Below, one piece after another: positions 60,571 through 64,000 of a stretch of DNA of 64,000 nucleotides; position 1 is the first letter of the stretch, and every line of letters starts with the position of its first letter. The notes beneath the pieces were generated by a model that did no database searches, was not told where the DNA came from, and saw nothing but the letters and a program-made list of their open reading frames with translations. The translations under genes and the position numbers were made by a program. The stretch is from Inia geoffrensis (lineage: Eukaryota > Chordata > Mammalia > Artiodactyla > Iniidae): positions 115,979,315 to 116,043,314 of the forward strand of contig CM070900.1 in the NCBI GenBank assembly GCA_036417435.1, read 5' to 3'.

Positions 60571-63500
60571 AACAATCATTTGTTTGGAGAACTATACTGA
60601 ATAGAGTTACAAATGCTTTACAGTCTTATAATATTTTCATTCACTAATTCCCTCACAGCTGCTTTCCACTAAGAATAATATTTTCTATTTATTTAATTTC
60701 CCCCCACTTCTATATTTTTAATTTTGTTTTAAGGAAATTTGACTATTATTAAGAATAATATGTTTCAAAAATGTCAAATTTGATTTTGAATAGTAAAAAT
60801 GATTATAGATTAACAATTTTATCACAAATCACCTTTTATATTAGGAAAAGTAAAAAAGAAATATCTTTAGGGATCTTCTTTTTTCAGTTGATACTAATTA
60901 GATTTCTTTAAACCAAGTTTAAAGCTCACACTGTTCTGGCTTGGTAGTGCCAAGTGATAATCCAATGTGACATACATTTCCTATAGCAATAACATTTTGG
61001 CAGATAAACTCCCCAATGAGAAACAACCATTTCTATGCTTAGATGAATTTTGTGATAGAACACAAATGTAAAAAAAAAAAAAAAAAAACAGAATTAAAAA
61101 ATACTCCATCATGTAATAAAGCCCTATTCCATGTTTACGGGAAGTGCCGAAATCCATAGAAGGTAAAAAGAGTGAGCATATGATAAACACTACATCATAG
61201 ATTCCTCATTGTCCTTGGAAGGTTGATAGAATCACTGATTATTATTTACACTGAAATTCATTCCTAGAAATCTTGTATCCTTTCCCTTCATTATGCAATG
61301 CTGTCTTGGACCTGGGATCCTAGAAATGTGGAAATTATAACACTTTGACATACCATGTAAATGAGGTATCGCTGTAACATGCTATTTAAATAAAGTTTGG
61401 AACAAACATTCAGTAGGGAAGTTTGGAAAACTTATAACGAGATTACCTCCTAACTTTTTTTATGAGTATTCTTGTATTCCCCCCCAGCCATCTTTTAATT
61501 CCAACAAGAAGATACAGTGTGCCAATTTAGCTTTCTAGCAGCAAAGCCACACATTGTATTCTTGTGGCAATTAGTCAGGAGCTGAGCCTGTCGTTTGAGC
61601 CTCTCCTTCTTTTCTTTATGAAGATAATATTTGACTTGGAGGATCTTTGTCTTCCTGATGGAAGGACCTGAATTGGATATTATCAGTCTCAATCAACAAG
61701 ATATTTCCCATCATCAGTTCTGAAATTGAGGCTAGTATTGGATAGATAGTAGAAGTTTCCACATTAGTCTATGCACTTTATTCATTTTCTACATGTTATT
61801 TTCATGATTAATTGCTAGACCTGGACAACTGGATGTCTGCGGAAAGCTTTAGGAGAGACCTAATTTAAAGTTTCTTTTAAAAAATGTAAGCTTATTTTTA
61901 AAAGATCATGGCTGTCCACAGTAGGGATGCTACCTGTGGACCTGGAAGAAAAAGACACAACAAAATAAAAATACAACATCCTTGGAAATTAAGTCAATAT
62001 CTTTAGAACTATATTGTTCATAGGGTAATCTATTTGCTAATGGGTTAGAGACAAAACTATTTAGAAATTACTAAGATGTAGGTTACAAATGTAATTAAAA
62101 ATTCAGACTCCCTTATTTTACAATCTCTGCCAGACAGGCTACATCTCACCCCAAATATGCATTTATTAAAATATGTCTTCATCTTTCTACTGTTCAAGAG
62201 CTGCTAGCAAAAAGTGTCATAGAGGCATTCTCTAGTTTCCATCCCAGTGTCCAGTTGGTGGCACCCAGAACTCTACATTTCTAATGCTTTCTAAACTTTT
62301 AGAATTCCAGTCACATCCTCCCATTCCTTCTCTTCAGTTTTCCCTTTTTACTTCTTTTCCATACTTCTTACTAGAAATGAGTATTTAATGTGAAATTTCT
62401 TTCTGTAAAAATAAAAATTATTTAAATCTAATGGAATAAAGTTCCACCAGGCTAAAGACCAGAGAGAGCAAAGAAGTATCCACAGAAGAATCTGGCAAGG
62501 GAGGCCCAGACAGTCCCTCCCTCAAGAAAAGCCAATGCATCTCCTCAGAAACTATTTCAGTCACCATGTGTTCTCTAAATAGCCTTCTGAAGAATTTCCC
62601 AAGGAGATTTCTTCCCAGGACACTTGGGAAAGGTTCCCTCCAGTAGGGTGGATTTGGGAAGGAGTAGATGAAACCATTAGGTCAGGTTACTGAAGATAGC
62701 CCGCCATATACATTAATCCTGACAGAAAAATAAATCAATAAATAAATCATAATGAAACAGTAGCAAGCTTTCTGAATAACAGTAGCAAGTTTTCAAATTC
62801 AAGTCTGGCTATTCCACTGCCAATACATATTTACATCAGATTATAGAAAGTTACAGCTTATAAATAGCCTACCTTCTAATGTTTTCACTCCTGAAACTAT
62901 TTCCCAAAATAGTGCCTTATCTCTTTCGAAATTTGTGACCTTTCTTATTTACATGAATAGAGAAGTAAAAGACAAATTATTAACATTTCCATAGCTCTTA
63001 GGTATTTTCAGTGTAGAAAGCCCCTTGTCAGTTTTATTTGCCCGAGTATTTTAAATTGATGAGCCGTTTTGGAGGAAAGCAATAGAATCTAAGTTTAGTC
63101 TACATTTGTGCTCTTTGCCAGTTTCCAGCAGAGCTGGCTGAGGGAAAGCTGAAGGGTGCTGATTTAAAATCAGAGTGGATAGGTTAAGTGGTTGTACATT
63201 CTTAACAGAGAGTTCACCAAAACACATTTTAATTTCTTGTATTTATTATTACTTAATAAGTGTAGGCTTAATTGTGCCTGTATGTTTGTTTTATTGAAAT
63301 GTATTAAAAGTTCACATATATTTAAATGAAGTGTTTCCACATGGTAATATCAGCTAAATCTAATTTCTAGCTGTTAATTCTTCAGTTTTTGTTTTGCTTT
63401 TATTATATCTCTGTTCAAAGATATAACATTAGATGCAGCCGCTTTTTATTGTTTTGTTTTATGGGCATAAGTTCAAACTTTTGAACACTTTTATATTAGG

Positions 63501-64000
63501 TAATTGCTATTTTCAAAGGTGGAAATATATCCCTGTAGCTCTGCCTGCAGATTTCTGAACGTTCGTAAACAGAGCTACTGTACACTGAACACACTTTCCA
63601 ATGAGAGATTTTAAAATTACACTTATTCTTTTAGTCCGACAAGTGGTTATATTTTTATATGTTTCCTGGGGGCAAGGGGAAATCATCGCTTTCTCCACAA
63701 ATGCCCACAACAAAGTATTGGTTCATTTTTGCCTCTCTCTTGTGGTAGTTTGCATCTAAAAAAAACTTATTAGAAGGTGGCTCCTAGATTTTTACCCACT
63801 GACGGTATGTTACCGGTTTAGTGGAAGTACTGACAAATTATGTGATAATTCCATCTGATTTGTTAACATAAAGTTTTTTTTAATTTTTAAGTCACAAGTC
63901 CTGAATACATTTTCTTTTATAACCTCTTGCCTGTGTATACTAGGAAGCCATTTTATTATACCTACCTCTATTTGATTAAATTCATTTTTATTTTTCAGGA
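60571..64000. other. No recognisable gene or repeat family
   Basis: Unique-looking AT-rich sequence with an isolated A-tract (61070-61088), a short AAATAAATC repeat (62729-62751) and a local tandem duplication of a 23-bp CAGTAGCAAG unit (about 62758-62795). The window ends in a pyrimidine-rich run followed by CAG (63998), a splice-acceptor-like pattern that cannot be judged without the next bases. Confidence 0.35.

Overview
This is a mammalian nuclear DNA window: AT-rich, almost entirely non-coding, and built from layers of interspersed repeats. Two tRNA-Glu-derived CHR-type SINEs (54337-54546 and 58078-58491) and LINE-1 copies with cetartiodactyl-type 3' ends point to a whale or dolphin. The short, high-identity SINE subtype suggests a toothed whale, but that last step is inference. 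No intact host protein-coding gene, tRNA, rRNA or CRISPR array is visible. The longest open frames are relics of L1 ORF1/ORF2 or chance frames. The window is best read as a gene desert or the inside of a long intron.

Layout. 1-6016: a long sense-strand L1 (5'UTR, ORF1, ORF2, 3'UTR) that runs off the left edge and is broken by many frameshifts and stops. 6017-12540: old L1, MIR and L2 fragments plus a MaLR-type LTR. 13053-13590: another LTR-like repeat. 14545-15960: a somewhat GC-richer non-repetitive stretch with TATA-like motifs and a G-quadruplex-type run. 16300-17906: old antisense L1, a composite TA/CA microsatellite, a MIR and an internally deleted antisense MaLR LTR. 19200-19860: L2. 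22217-23408: a 5'-inverted (twin-primed) L1 with a clear target-site duplication. 23409-43830: mostly unique sequence with scattered MIR/L2, microsatellites, a short near-perfect hairpin at 29472-29510 and possible conserved regulatory stretches. 43830-45250: an antisense L1 tail split by a MaLR LTR. 47270-47622: another LTR. 49608-50613: a perfect 187-bp inverted repeat made from an L1 3'UTR segment, the most unusual structure here. 51700-56520: more L1/L2/MIR plus a young SINE next to an antisense L1. 58078-60570: a long CHR SINE, microsatellites, MIR and L2. 60570-64000: no recognisable element.

Nothing here works as a gene system. The biology is retrotransposition history: autonomous L1s (now dead) supplied the reverse transcriptase that also mobilised the CHR SINEs, over a background of older MIR/L2/MaLR copies. 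Family names for the oldest repeats come from recalled consensus patterns and were not checked by a database search.
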